A stretch of 64,000 nucleotides of DNA from JABDQZ01 sp050049775 (GCA_050049775.1 JASFVP010000002.1:53755-117754); one strand, 5' to 3'; shown: positions 41,862-50,263, counted from the stretch's first letter. Notes: a model not told the origin generated them from the letters alone. Numbers and translations: made by a program.

Positions 41862-42842
41862 ATGAGTAGTGTCCTCAACATCACAAATGGCGACTGCGCC
41901 GTTGCGGTAATGGAAGAGGCAGGCATTACCGGCAGGTTTCTTCCCTGGAGAGACGTGTTGCATGACGGTCCGGTTCCACAAGGTTTGTCTCTGGAGGAGC
42001 TTTCCGAAGTGCGCGCAAAATTTATTTCAGATTGTGGTTGGGGAGAATACGCAGAGGTACTGCAATCATTTATTGAACGGGATAACGTACTGAAGTCATT
42101 TCAGGACTATGACAAGGTCATATTGTGGTTTGAGCACGATCTTTATGACCAACTGCAGTTGCTGCAGATCCTGGACTGGTTTCATGGGCGAGACCTGGGA
42201 AGCACCAGATTATCGATTGTTTGTACGGATCGGTATTTGGGTCCATTAACGCCTGACGAGATGTCTTCGTTGCTCCAATATGAAGTGCCGGTCATCCATT
42301 CCCAGATCGAACTGGCCAAACGCTCATGGGAGGCTTTCAAGGATGCCACACCTGAAAAATGGTACGCCTTGTTAAAGCAAAATACTGGTGAACTGCCATT
42401 CCTGGAGGCTGCGATAGTGCGAATGCTGGAGGAATTCCCAGGCCGGAAAAATGGTCTGTCCAGAACCGAACAACAAGCCCTGGAGATTATAGCCGCAGGC
42501 GAAAAGCAGCCAGGAAAAATATTTGGCCGTAATCAAAACCTGGAAGAGCGAATGTTCCTGGGTGATTCCAGCTTCTGGAATCTTCTGCATGGCTTTCTGG
42601 AATCCTCACCTCCATTGATTGCCCTGGAAAAAGACAATGAACTCACCTTGCCTGAAAATCCGGATCAGGAACTGGCAATTACTTCAGCAGGGGAAGAGGT
42701 GCTGTCGGGAAAACGTAACTGGCTCGATATCAGGGCGATAGATCGATGGATCGGGGGCATTCATTTAACACCGGATAATGCTTGGTGTTGGGATTCGGTG
42801 GGCGGAATAAACTGGCACAATCTTGGAGAGTTTGAGCTATAG
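41862..42842 (+). CDS. DUF1835 domain protein
   Basis: A 326-residue soluble protein opening with the DUF1835 pattern (VLNITNGDCAVAVMEEAGI, LPWRDVLHDGPVP, VILWFEHDLYDQLQLLQIL). The conserved His/Asp pairs suggest a metal- or nucleotide-binding enzyme fold, but no function is established. Residues beyond 190 match the associated C-terminal region (FPGRKNGLSRTEQQALEII reads as a winged-helix). Codon use is closer to the chromosome than that of the flanking membrane protein genes. Confidence 0.78.
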   Translation: MSSVLNITNGDCAVAVMEEAGITGRFLPWRDVLHDGPVPQGLSLEELSEVRAKFISDCGWGEYAEVLQSFIERDNVLKSFQDYDKVILWFEHDLYDQLQLLQILDWFHGRDLGSTRLSIVCTDRYLGPLTPDEMSSLLQYEVPVIHSQIELAKRSWEAFKDATPEKWYALLKQNTGELPFLEAAIVRMLEEFPGRKNGLSRTEQQALEIIAAGEKQPGKIFGRNQNLEERMFLGDSSFWNLLHGFLESSPPLIALEKDNELTLPENPDQELAITSAGEEVLSGKRNWLDIRAIDRWIGGIHLTPDNAWCWDSVGGINWHNLGEFEL

Positions 42843-42938
42843 GCAACAAACTATAGACAGGCAAGCTGTTACAGGAGCAAGAATTGGATGCTATAAGTCA
42901 AGAAGTTCCTTCCGGTTGCATTGGGATGTACATAACTG

Positions 42939-43085
42939 AGGTGTTTAACAAACCGTGTGATTTACAGTATTGCAGATAGTTCCTGTTACCGTTATGTCTC
43001 GCCAGCGTACGAAAGCCACGTTTCATTAGAATCCAACCTTGCGGTGCAAGCCTAGTTAAAGCGCGTAGACAGACTGAATTACCTA
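42939..43085 (+). pseudogene. Remnant of a glutathione S-transferase gene 3' end
   Basis: The segment starting GAGGTGTTTAACAAACCG aligns with GTGGTGTTCAACAAACCG of the intact transferase (from 40772), then, after an internal deletion, GCGGTGCAAGCCTAGTTAAA aligns with GCGGTGCAGGCGTGGCTGAA near its end. The translated tail QA*LKRVDRLN corresponds to QAWLKRVEALD, with a stop in place of Trp. It is diverged, not a recent duplicate. Confidence 0.8.
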
Positions 43086-43109
43086 GTAACAATGTTTTGG
43101 ATGTTCTTA

Positions 43110-43215
43110 CGGTTTCTTGCAATTTTATTGGATTGTGGCGACCATGTTTGCAATATTTCAAATCCTGTACGCATAACATACGTTAATATCATCGGGGCCA
43201 ACATAATCAACTGTA
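43110..43215 (+). repeat. Diverged copy of the region downstream of the GST gene
   Basis: This stretch resembles 41041-41125, which follows the intact transferase gene: TTGCAATTTTATTGGATTGT/TTGCAATCTGACAGAATTTT, ATGTTTGCAA in both, and CAACATAATCAACTGT/CAACATAATCGACTGT. Together with the transferase remnant just upstream it shows that transferase tail and flank were duplicated as one block; an AT-rich membrane protein gene begins shortly after each copy. Confidence 0.7.
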
Positions 43216-43276
43216 AACTGCGAATAGAAAACATGCATTCGAATATTAGAAGTCAGAATATTACTTGGTGGAGTCT

Positions 43277-44347
43277 ATGGAAAATGAGAAGAACGAATTA
43301 TATCAATACAAACCTACTAGAGTTATTGAGGAGATCAAGGATTCCCGTATTCTCGTTCTCCTTTTAGTAGGTATCATTTGTTTATTTGTTGGGAATGTCT
43401 GGGATTCCAGTTACACGTCACGAAAAAATGAAAAACTGATTCACCTATATGAGAAAGTGAAGGATGGTGATGCTAAGCCAATAGATTTCATCCAGTACAA
43501 CCAGGGTATGTTTAAGCAAGAGAAAACGTGGATAAATTTACTAAAGGAGATTGGCTTTGCATCTCTTATTGCGCTCGTATTGATAGTTGCAAATGAGATA
43601 ACATCGCATAATCGACATATGGCATCTGCGCTAAGGATACAGCGAATAATTTCGAATAATGTATTCAAGGGGATATTTGGAATAAATACACCAGAATCTA
43701 TTGTTGATGAGGCAATAACTACGGTATTTCGTGCGCCAATACTAAGGCGTGATGTGGAAATACAAATACATTGTCAGAATTTGCCTAGTGAACTTGATGA
43801 GTACGTCGGTCGACATATGCTGGTTGAAATTTATATGACTTACGAGATTGAGAATACGTCCGTCTCAACACTTTCTGATTATATACCTTTAACCTATGAC
43901 TCCTATGAAGAGGAGATTTTGGATAATCTTTGTGGTATTGAATATGCTGTTATCGGTGACAAGGAATACTCCACGCTAGAGGAAATTAGGAAATGTTTAC
44001 TAGATATGGATCAGAATGACTGCCTAGAGCGGAAACATCTATTTCCTTACAGATTAGATCCTAACAGTAAATTACATGTGGCATTTCGTTACAAGGTTAT
44101 AAAGGAGGTGGGTGATTCTGAATTGTGGACAAATGTATATCCGACCTTAGGGGCGAGGATTAGTATTGAGATGCCGCAGGATGATAAAATTTACGAATAT
44201 GGGGTAAGGGCGCGTCACAGGGAGAATATTGAGCCAATGAAGGGGACAACAAATACATGGCATCTAACGTCGCCATTACTTCCGTTTCAGGCGGTTTCTA
44301 TTTGGTGGCGACCAAAAATATCCATTAATTCTTCTACACAATCATGA
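43277..44347 (+). CDS. Unknown two-helix membrane protein with large soluble domain
   Basis: A 356-residue AT-rich gene. Two TM helices (about 23-42 and 90-107) frame a short loop, and the remaining 240 residues form a soluble, beta-rich domain ending LLPFQAVSIWWRPKI. GGTGGAG lies ahead of the ATG at 43277; an in-frame start four codons upstream also exists. The next gene begins 4 bases after the stop, so the two are probably an operon. I recognise no family. Confidence 0.65.
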   Translation: MENEKNELYQYKPTRVIEEIKDSRILVLLLVGIICLFVGNVWDSSYTSRKNEKLIHLYEKVKDGDAKPIDFIQYNQGMFKQEKTWINLLKEIGFASLIALVLIVANEITSHNRHMASALRIQRIISNNVFKGIFGINTPESIVDEAITTVFRAPILRRDVEIQIHCQNLPSELDEYVGRHMLVEIYMTYEIENTSVSTLSDYIPLTYDSYEEEILDNLCGIEYAVIGDKEYSTLEEIRKCLLDMDQNDCLERKHLFPYRLDPNSKLHVAFRYKVIKEVGDSELWTNVYPTLGARISIEMPQDDKIYEYGVRARHRENIEPMKGTTNTWHLTSPLLPFQAVSIWWRPKISINSSTQS

Positions 44348-44351
44348 ATAA

Positions 44352-45341
44352 ATGACAAGCCTTGTGGAATTGACTCTAAGGGAAGCGAATGATCTCGTTA
44401 AAAATATCATTTGTTCGTTATCCATGCCTATGGATGACAAAAATGCAATCATTGACCACATTATTGAAGCGGAATCAAGGGGATATTCATCGCATGGGTT
44501 AATACGTGTCTTACCAATTGTATCTGAAATGAAGGAGGCTGCTTTAAACAGTAAAGTGATTAATATTGATAGTGGTGGCTTCCTTTTTTTGGATGGCGGT
44601 GGCGGCCAAGGGATTGCTGTAATAACTCGGTTACTTCAAGAGGCATTCATTCGTCTAGAATCAAGCAATGCAATTGTTATTGGTGCATCAAATTACATTG
44701 GCACTACTGGCTGTTTGGGCCTCTATGGGATGAAGGCAGCGAAGTATGGATATGTGGCAATTCAAACGTGTCACTCAATAGCTCTTATGGCACCTAGTGG
44801 GGCTATTGATCCCGTTGTTGGAACCAATCCATTGACAATATCTCTTCCGGGAACAAATTTTCCGTTTGTTGCAGATATATCAACATCGGTTCATTCCCAT
44901 GGTTGGGCTAGAATTGCAAAGTTAAGAGGAGAAACAATTCCTGATGGGGTTATTCAGGATAGGGTTGGTAATATAAGTCGTGAGCCGGAAGGTGAAGCTT
45001 TTGGAAGTATGCTTCCTATGTCTGGGTATAAAGGGTTTGCTCTCGCCCTGGCATCAGAGCTCATATGTGGACCTGTTCTTGGTGGGAAAGCAGGTAAAGC
45101 CGCCGTTTCTGGATCTGATAGCTATTTCGCGATTCTTATTAAAGCTAATGCTGTAAGGCCTCTCGAAAATGTACTGAGAGATTGTGATCTCCTCTTTGAA
45201 GAAGTACTACAATCAACACTTAAGCCTGGAGCGGATAAACTTAGAATTCCAGGAGAAAGAGCCAGCAAGAAAAAAGAGACAATTTTTGTTCCACGGGAGT
45301 TGTATGATCAGCTCAAAACCTTTGCTGATAGATTTCACTAA
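44352..45341 (+). CDS. Ldh_2-family malate/lactate/sulfolactate dehydrogenase-like protein
   Basis: A 329-residue NAD(P)-dependent oxidoreductase of the LDH2/MDH2 family. The substrate-binding ESRGYSSHGLIRV, GTNPLTISLPG and MSGYKGFALALASELICGPVLGG (catalytic-domain glycine block, with Tyr where the family usually has His in GHKG) are visible. The AT-rich coding and the fusion-like context with an unknown membrane protein are unusual for this enzyme. Whether it is an active dehydrogenase is open because of the His-to-Tyr change in the glycine block. Confidence 0.8.
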   Translation: MTSLVELTLREANDLVKNIICSLSMPMDDKNAIIDHIIEAESRGYSSHGLIRVLPIVSEMKEAALNSKVINIDSGGFLFLDGGGGQGIAVITRLLQEAFIRLESSNAIVIGASNYIGTTGCLGLYGMKAAKYGYVAIQTCHSIALMAPSGAIDPVVGTNPLTISLPGTNFPFVADISTSVHSHGWARIAKLRGETIPDGVIQDRVGNISREPEGEAFGSMLPMSGYKGFALALASELICGPVLGGKAGKAAVSGSDSYFAILIKANAVRPLENVLRDCDLLFEEVLQSTLKPGADKLRIPGERASKKKETIFVPRELYDQLKTFADRFH

Positions 45342-45417
45342 TAATCCCTTTAACTTAGGCGTGTCTTTCATTCGTTGAGCTCACAATAAATACGCCAGTT
45401 ACTGAATCTTTAATCTC

Positions 45418-45846
45418 ATGGATAGACCCATGGAAACCAAAGACATCGCAGACCTGTTCCTCGCCGCTACCGGAAAAATCGAGTTCTACTGGAATTTCTA
45501 TACGGTCACACTGATTGCGCTGATCGGTTGGCTGGTATCGAGAAAGCAACCGTTTCAACCAAAACTAAAGCTGCTGATCACGGTCGGTTATCTGGCTTTT
45601 GTGCTGATGAATGCGCTCGGACTGTTGGGTTCCTACACCTTTGCCGAGGCATTGCGGCTGGACCTGCTCGCTGCGCCACAGACTGTGCCAGACAGCCTGG
45701 TTCATGCGCGAGATGTGCTTAATAAGCATTCCTATGATGACCAGAAAATTCTCGCTATGGTCATCCATGCAGTCCTGGCGGTGTTTGTACTTGGCGCGAT
45801 CTGGTTTGGTCGTTTTGGTGAACAGACGCCCGACAAGTCGGATTGA
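45418..45846 (+). CDS. Hypothetical three-helix membrane protein
   Basis: A 142-residue protein with three TM helices (about 28-44, 53-73 and 113-131) and GC-rich codon use like the core genome, so it lies outside the AT-rich island. Two start codons are possible, 45418 and 45430, neither with a clear ribosome site. No family is recognised; the composition is like small envelope or permease-accessory proteins. Confidence 0.6.
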   Translation: MDRPMETKDIADLFLAATGKIEFYWNFYTVTLIALIGWLVSRKQPFQPKLKLLITVGYLAFVLMNALGLLGSYTFAEALRLDLLAAPQTVPDSLVHARDVLNKHSYDDQKILAMVIHAVLAVFVLGAIWFGRFGEQTPDKSD

Positions 45847-45903
45847 TTTAAAGCTACCAATAGGGATCAGCAAATACCCCGGCTTTACCCGGCATAAACT
45901 GGC

Positions 45904-45995
45904 TCCCTCTCTCCTGTGGGGAGAGGGTTGGGGTGAGGGGGTATGTTCAGTGTTATTCAACCCTCACCTTGGCCCTCTCCCAGGCTTGGGAGAGC
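45904..45995. repeat. REP-like palindromic element
   Basis: CCCTCTCTCC-TGTG-GGGAGAGGG followed by TTGGGGTGAGGG and, about 35 bases on, the inverse partner CCCTCACCTTGGCCCTCTCCC and CTTGGGAGAGCGG. These nested G/C palindromes with GAGAGGG units look like the dispersed palindromic repeats common in proteobacterial intergenic DNA. The element lies between two convergent genes and could act as a terminator. Confidence 0.65.
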
Positions 45996-46045
45996 GGACG
46001 GTCGGGCGGACGGCCGACTCATCCAGCTTTTATCCGGTGGAGGGT

Positions 46046-47620
46046 TTACTTCTTGAAGCTGGTTTCAAACAGTTTTGCTACATCCGTGTCCGGGGTGATG
46101 ACCAGTGCATCATCTTGTTCGTCGCTATCTAACGGTTCCTGCTTGTCGATCTGCATGTGCAATACATCCAGCGTAGCTTCGGAGGGTTCGCTGCTGTCGG
46201 TGGCGCGTGCGCGGATGCGTTGTTCCAGTACTTCGGTTGGGGACTGCAGGTCGATGATGTAGTAGGGCACATTATGATGTTTGGCAAGTTGCTGTGCATC
46301 CTGGCGTTCTTGCTGGCGCAGGTAGGTGGCGTCGAGTATCACGTTGTATCCTGAGTTCAGCAACAGGCCGCCGAGTTTCAGCAGGCGCTGGTAGGTGGCT
46401 ATCGTAGCTTCTCTTGAATAGCGTTGTTCCGTTTTTGGATACAAGCGCTTGCGCTCAACATCGGAGCGGATGCGCACAGCCTGTTGCTGTTCACAGAGAA
46501 TCGCCGAGACATAGGATTTGCCCGAACCGGACAGGCCGTGGGTGATGGCGAGAAATTCAGCCTGCTGTTGAATATAGCCCGCGGCCAGTTCGATGAGGTG
46601 ATTGAAAGCCTGGCTGAGCTGCTGTCGTTCGTCTGCTTCAACATCTGCCTGACCGAGCCGCAGTGCTGAGACTTTGGCGCGCACCATGGCGCGATACACC
46701 TGGTAAAAATGCAGCAGTTGCAGGCCGGCATAGTCGCCGGTGTGTTCGAGGTAACGGTTGAGCACACGTGCCGCAAAATCCGCTCGGTCATGCGAGTCGA
46801 GGTCCATAAGCAGGAAAGCCAGTTCGCTCATGACATCGATCCAGCGAAATGAATCATTGAATTCAATGCCGTCGAAAATCGTGATTTCACTGTCGATGAG
46901 CGCGATATTGCCCAGATGCATGTCGCCGTGGCACTCACGTATAAAACCCTCGGCCTTGCGTTGCTGCATGAGCGGCTGCAGTTCTTTGCATTGCTGGCGG
47001 GTCCAGTCTTCGAGCTGTTGCAGTTTCTGGCTGTCGGCATTGATGACCTGATCGAGCAGGGGGCGAATCTGCTCGAAATTCTGGATGGCGGCAAATTCGG
47101 TATCGGCTGGTTTACCGGGTTGATCGAGGTCGGTTGCGGCCGGGATTTCCAGGTGAAAGGCCGCCAGCCGGTCGGCCAGTTGGTCCATTTGCTGTGCGTC
47201 CAGTGCCGATTTCCTGATCATCCGATCCAGCAGACCATCTTGATCAAAGCGCTGCATCTGCACCATGTATTCGATGGCATCGCCAGCGGCTTCCAGTGCA
47301 GGCTGTTCCGCCGTGCCGTAAATCGCGACCACGCTTTGGTACAGGTCGGGCACCAGGCGCGAGTTGAGACGCAATTCTTCCTCGCAGTAAAAATGGCGTT
47401 TTTGCAAAGTGGAAAAATCAAGGAAGCCGAAATTGACCGGCTTTTTGATTTTGAACGCCTTGTCGGCGACCAGCAGTATCACTGAAATATGGGTTTCAAT
47501 GCGGGTAACGCAGGCTGAAAAGCGCTGTTCCAGTGTGACGGCCAGCTTGTCAATCAGTCTTGCCTGTTGCTCGATTGTCAGTTCCATTTCGATGTCTGCG
47601 TGACTGTCTGTCCATTGCAC
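46046..47620 (-). CDS. APH-like kinase fused to P-loop ATPase
   Basis: A 524-residue two-domain protein. The N-terminal part (about 1-330) is an aminoglycoside-phosphotransferase-like kinase fold with the catalytic loop RECHGDMHLGNIALID and IFDGIEFNDSFRWIDVMSELAFLLMDLD (metal-binding Asp). The C-terminal part (about 345-524) is a P-loop kinase with GLSGSGKSYVS (Walker A), VRIRSDVERKRL and a later DATYL. This combination is known as a conserved hypothetical family of AAA/APH fusions; the substrate is unknown and antibiotic resistance should not be assumed. The GTG at 47620 is the longest start; the ATG at 47587 is an alternative. Confidence 0.8.
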   Translation of the reverse strand: MQWTDSHADIEMELTIEQQARLIDKLAVTLEQRFSACVTRIETHISVILLVADKAFKIKKPVNFGFLDFSTLQKRHFYCEEELRLNSRLVPDLYQSVVAIYGTAEQPALEAAGDAIEYMVQMQRFDQDGLLDRMIRKSALDAQQMDQLADRLAAFHLEIPAATDLDQPGKPADTEFAAIQNFEQIRPLLDQVINADSQKLQQLEDWTRQQCKELQPLMQQRKAEGFIRECHGDMHLGNIALIDSEITIFDGIEFNDSFRWIDVMSELAFLLMDLDSHDRADFAARVLNRYLEHTGDYAGLQLLHFYQVYRAMVRAKVSALRLGQADVEADERQQLSQAFNHLIELAAGYIQQQAEFLAITHGLSGSGKSYVSAILCEQQQAVRIRSDVERKRLYPKTEQRYSREATIATYQRLLKLGGLLLNSGYNVILDATYLRQQERQDAQQLAKHHNVPYYIIDLQSPTEVLEQRIRARATDSSEPSEATLDVLHMQIDKQEPLDSDEQDDALVITPDTDVAKLFETSFKK

Positions 47621-48058
47621 TCTGCGCTGGATCGGCCTCTAGTCTAGCGGGGAATACTACGGGGTGAAAGCGGCCTGCAAGAGGCATGGCAGGAACGATT
47701 TTCTCTGCCTGAATGGTTTCCTTGCTGAAATTAAGGTTTTGAGGTACAACATAACCCTATGGTTTGATTCATGTTGCCATTCTCCTTAGGATGGCGTCGT
47801 GTAATCACACATGATTTTATTCAGGCTTTAACCCCGCCTTGCAGGCCGCTCCGGATCGTTCGGCCCAAGACAACAGGCGTGATGGCTCTCCCTCCAGTCC
47901 ATCCGGTTATCTGGATTTCCCTGCTTGCTTCAGGGGGTATGGACACACCGGTTTTTTATAAACTTTGATGCAATCTGGTCGAGATAACACGGTGTCATGG
48001 ACGACAATTCATGGCTCTGTGGTTTGGCCAATTGAATGAAATTGCTAAGAGATGAATT
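47621..48058. other. Long gap before the ANTAR regulator, with 12-bp inverted repeat
   Basis: About 440 bases without a credible gene. A perfect inverted repeat, AGCGGCCTGCAA (47669-47680) and TTGCAGGCCGCT (47839-47850), encloses 158 bases that include smaller hairpins such as TGCCAT/ATGGCG around 47784-47805. This could be a structured RNA leader or a small mobile palindromic element. A 65-codon open frame at 47771 lacks a ribosome site and family resemblance and is rejected. Confidence 0.5.
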
Positions 48059-48661
48059 ATGGACAAAGCAAAGCTGCTCCTGGTCGATGATGACAGCCTG
48101 GTCCTGGCGACTTTTGGCAAGGGACTGCAGGAGCAGGGTTATCAGGTGGAACTGGTTAACTCTGCCGAAGAGGCGCTGGATGTTGCGCCGCGCATATTGC
48201 CAGACCTGGCGATACTGGATATCCAGATGCCGGAGATCTCCGGTATCGATGTTGCGCGCTCGTTATTTGAAATGGGTATTTCCTCGATTTTCCTGACTGC
48301 GTACGACAATGACGAGTACGTCAAAAATGCTGTTGAATACGGCGCGCTGGCCTACCTGATCAAACCCATCGATGTCGTCAAGGCCATACCCACAATTGAA
48401 ACCGCGCTGCGTCGCTCGCAGGAGCTGACTGAACTGCGCGAAACCAAAAACCGTCTGAGTAATGCGCTGGACACCGGTCATCTGGTCAACACCGTGGTTG
48501 GCATGATGATGGAGCGCCACCGATTACAGCGTCAGGACGCCTTTGAAATCATCCGCCGCAAGGCCCGCTCGGAACAACGCAAGGTGCGTGATGTGGCCGC
48601 TGAAATCCTTGATGCCTGGGATGTCATCAACAGCCTGCCGACACCGGTGCGCAAGAACTGA
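48059..48661 (+). CDS. Receiver-ANTAR response regulator (RNA antiterminator)
   Basis: A 200-residue protein with a receiver (about 5-120: LLLVDDDSLVL, phospho-Asp in LAILDIQMPEISG, TAYDND, LIKPID) and a C-terminal ANTAR domain (about 140-195: NTVVGMMMERHRLQRQDAFEIIRRKARSEQRKVRDVAAEI). ANTAR proteins bind paired stem-loops in nascent RNA and prevent termination. It is the first gene of a signalling cluster and is preceded and followed by unusually long gaps with hairpins, so its target may be nearby; that is inference. Confidence 0.93.
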   Translation: MDKAKLLLVDDDSLVLATFGKGLQEQGYQVELVNSAEEALDVAPRILPDLAILDIQMPEISGIDVARSLFEMGISSIFLTAYDNDEYVKNAVEYGALAYLIKPIDVVKAIPTIETALRRSQELTELRETKNRLSNALDTGHLVNTVVGMMMERHRLQRQDAFEIIRRKARSEQRKVRDVAAEILDAWDVINSLPTPVRKN

Positions 48662-49021
48662 TTATTACCGATTTGTTACAAAACAAATAGTTAGACTAAA
48701 AATATTAAAGGTCTGCAAAAACAAGTCGATACAGAATCCAGATAACAACCATTCTCACCATTCCCCTGTTCCAGGGAGGTTCGGACTGGTGATGGGTTAT
48801 TCAGTAGATTGATTTCTACCCTGTAAAGGACTTCACCTGTTGGTCTGATGTCCTGTCTGAAGGCTTTTTCCCCGCCTTGAAAAAATACATACAAAAAATC
48901 ACGTCACGTGATTGGTTTCCGGCCTGTGCCTGATCCGGTCTGTTGCGTGTAATAAAGTTGTGATCCTGGGTGATTGCAGTTTGTCCCCGGTTAGACAACA
49001 CGGAGAAAAGGGTGAAAGGAA
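48662..49021 (+). other. Structured gap between ANTAR regulator and MCP gene
   Basis: A 360-base gap with no gene. It holds a series of small hairpins: CCCTG-TTC-CAGGG (48764-48776), GTAGA-TTGATT-TCTAC (48804-48819, six-base loop), AGGAC...GTCCT (48827-48854) and AAGGC...GCCTT (near 48860-48878). The six-base loop is the size seen in ANTAR target stem-loops but lacks the usual A1/G4 bases. GGAGAAAAGG supplies the MCP ribosome site. Confidence 0.4.
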
Positions 49022-50212
49022 ATGTTAAGGGGCAGGCAGGTTTATCCCGTGCTACCGACGGTTGTTCTGGTAACAGCTGTTGCGGTATGGCTGGTAAATT
49101 CTGAATTTTCAATTGTCTCGTCGTTGACGGCAGCGTTGATACTGGCGGCCGCAATCGTCGGCTGTTGCCTACAAATCAGGCAGGATCGCCGACTTTCCCG
49201 AAATCAACAACGGCTGGATCAGTTACAGTCCGAAGTCTTGCAGCTGCAGGACTACAAGCAACCGCTCGAAGCCATTTACAGCAAGGCTTTACCGTTGTGG
49301 TCGCGCCAGATCGCCTCATCGCGCAGTACCACTGAAGAAAACATCAACAAACTGACCGAGCGCTTTCTGAGCATGTCACAACGCATTGCACAGGTGATTG
49401 AGCAATCACGTAACGACATTCTTGCGACGGAGGAGGGCGGTGATCTATCGACGGTATTCGATGAGACACATGCTTCACTGAAAAACGTCATGAATGCTTT
49501 CGGTGAAGCACTTCAGGAGGAAGCCGCCATGCTCGAACAGTTGCGTTCACTCAGCTCGGAATCCGGTCAGCTGGATGAGCTGGCCATGGATGTCGGCACC
49601 ATTGCCGATCAGATCAACTTGCTGGCACTTAATGCTGCCATCGAAGCGGCGCGCGCCGGTGAGCAGGGGCGCGGCTTTGCGGTGGTGGCGGATGAAGTGC
49701 GTAAGCTGGCGTCGCAATCGGCCAAAACCGGGCAAAGCATACGCCAAAAAGTGGATGCCATCGGCGATTCCATGGGTTGTGCCTTACTAAATGCCGAGCG
49801 CTGTACCGAGTTCAGTCGTAAGACCACCAATGGCGGTGAGGTCACGATTGAAACAGTGTTTGCTCGTCTGCAGCAGATCATTACAGCGCTGGATCAGGAA
49901 GGCAGCACTTTACGTGAAGCTGGCGAAGGCATTCGTCAGGAGATCTCGGAAGTGGTCGTGGCTTTCCAGTTCCAGGATCGGGTCAGCCAGATACTCGGCC
50001 ACGTGCAGCAGGATTTTGAGACGCTGTTGCAGTCGCTGGAGGAATACACCGGCCAGGATCATGGCCAGATATCGCAGCAACTGCTCGACGTTGAGCAGTT
50101 GCTGGCACAGTTTGCTGCCGGTTACACCACGGCGGAAGAGCATGAAAATCATCGAGGTGGCGACAAGGGTGATGATGTGTCGTTCGATGATGACAATCTG
50201 GTGCTTTTCTAG
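49022..50212 (+). CDS. MCP-like chemoreceptor with CheZ-like C-terminal motif
   Basis: A 396-residue membrane protein: two closely spaced N-terminal TM helices (about 8-26 and 31-50), no sizeable periplasmic domain or HAMP, and a coiled-coil signalling domain whose tip is intact (INLLALNAAIEAARAGEQGR, GFAVVADEVRKLA; about 198-230). The C-terminal helix contains VVAFQFQDRVSQILGHV: Asp319 and Gln323 have the D-x-x-x-Q spacing of the CheZ phosphatase centre (FQDITGQ in this genome's CheZ). The tail (376-396) is Asp-rich. It could sense intracellular or membrane-level signals. Confidence 0.82.
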   Translation: MLRGRQVYPVLPTVVLVTAVAVWLVNSEFSIVSSLTAALILAAAIVGCCLQIRQDRRLSRNQQRLDQLQSEVLQLQDYKQPLEAIYSKALPLWSRQIASSRSTTEENINKLTERFLSMSQRIAQVIEQSRNDILATEEGGDLSTVFDETHASLKNVMNAFGEALQEEAAMLEQLRSLSSESGQLDELAMDVGTIADQINLLALNAAIEAARAGEQGRGFAVVADEVRKLASQSAKTGQSIRQKVDAIGDSMGCALLNAERCTEFSRKTTNGGEVTIETVFARLQQIITALDQEGSTLREAGEGIRQEISEVVVAFQFQDRVSQILGHVQQDFETLLQSLEEYTGQDHGQISQQLLDVEQLLAQFAAGYTTAEEHENHRGGDKGDDVSFDDDNLVLF

Positions 50213-50263
50213 TGATGCAGGGCAACGCAAATAAGGACCAATGGGGGACCGGAGGAATCGCGT

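Noticed and set aside
41040..43215. Integron attC sites around the AT-rich genes
   Set aside because: The repeated flank (CAACATAATC...) and all-forward gene order are suggestive, but no GTTRRRY/RYYYAAC pairs with the long imperfect palindrome of attC were found, and there is no integrase.
46046..47620. Aminoglycoside resistance gene
   Set aside because: The APH-like fold is fused to a P-loop kinase in a chromosomal, conserved arrangement; a fold resemblance alone does not support resistance.
47771..47968. 65-codon frame before the ANTAR regulator
   Set aside because: No ribosome site and no family-like composition; it overlaps the inverted-repeat region.
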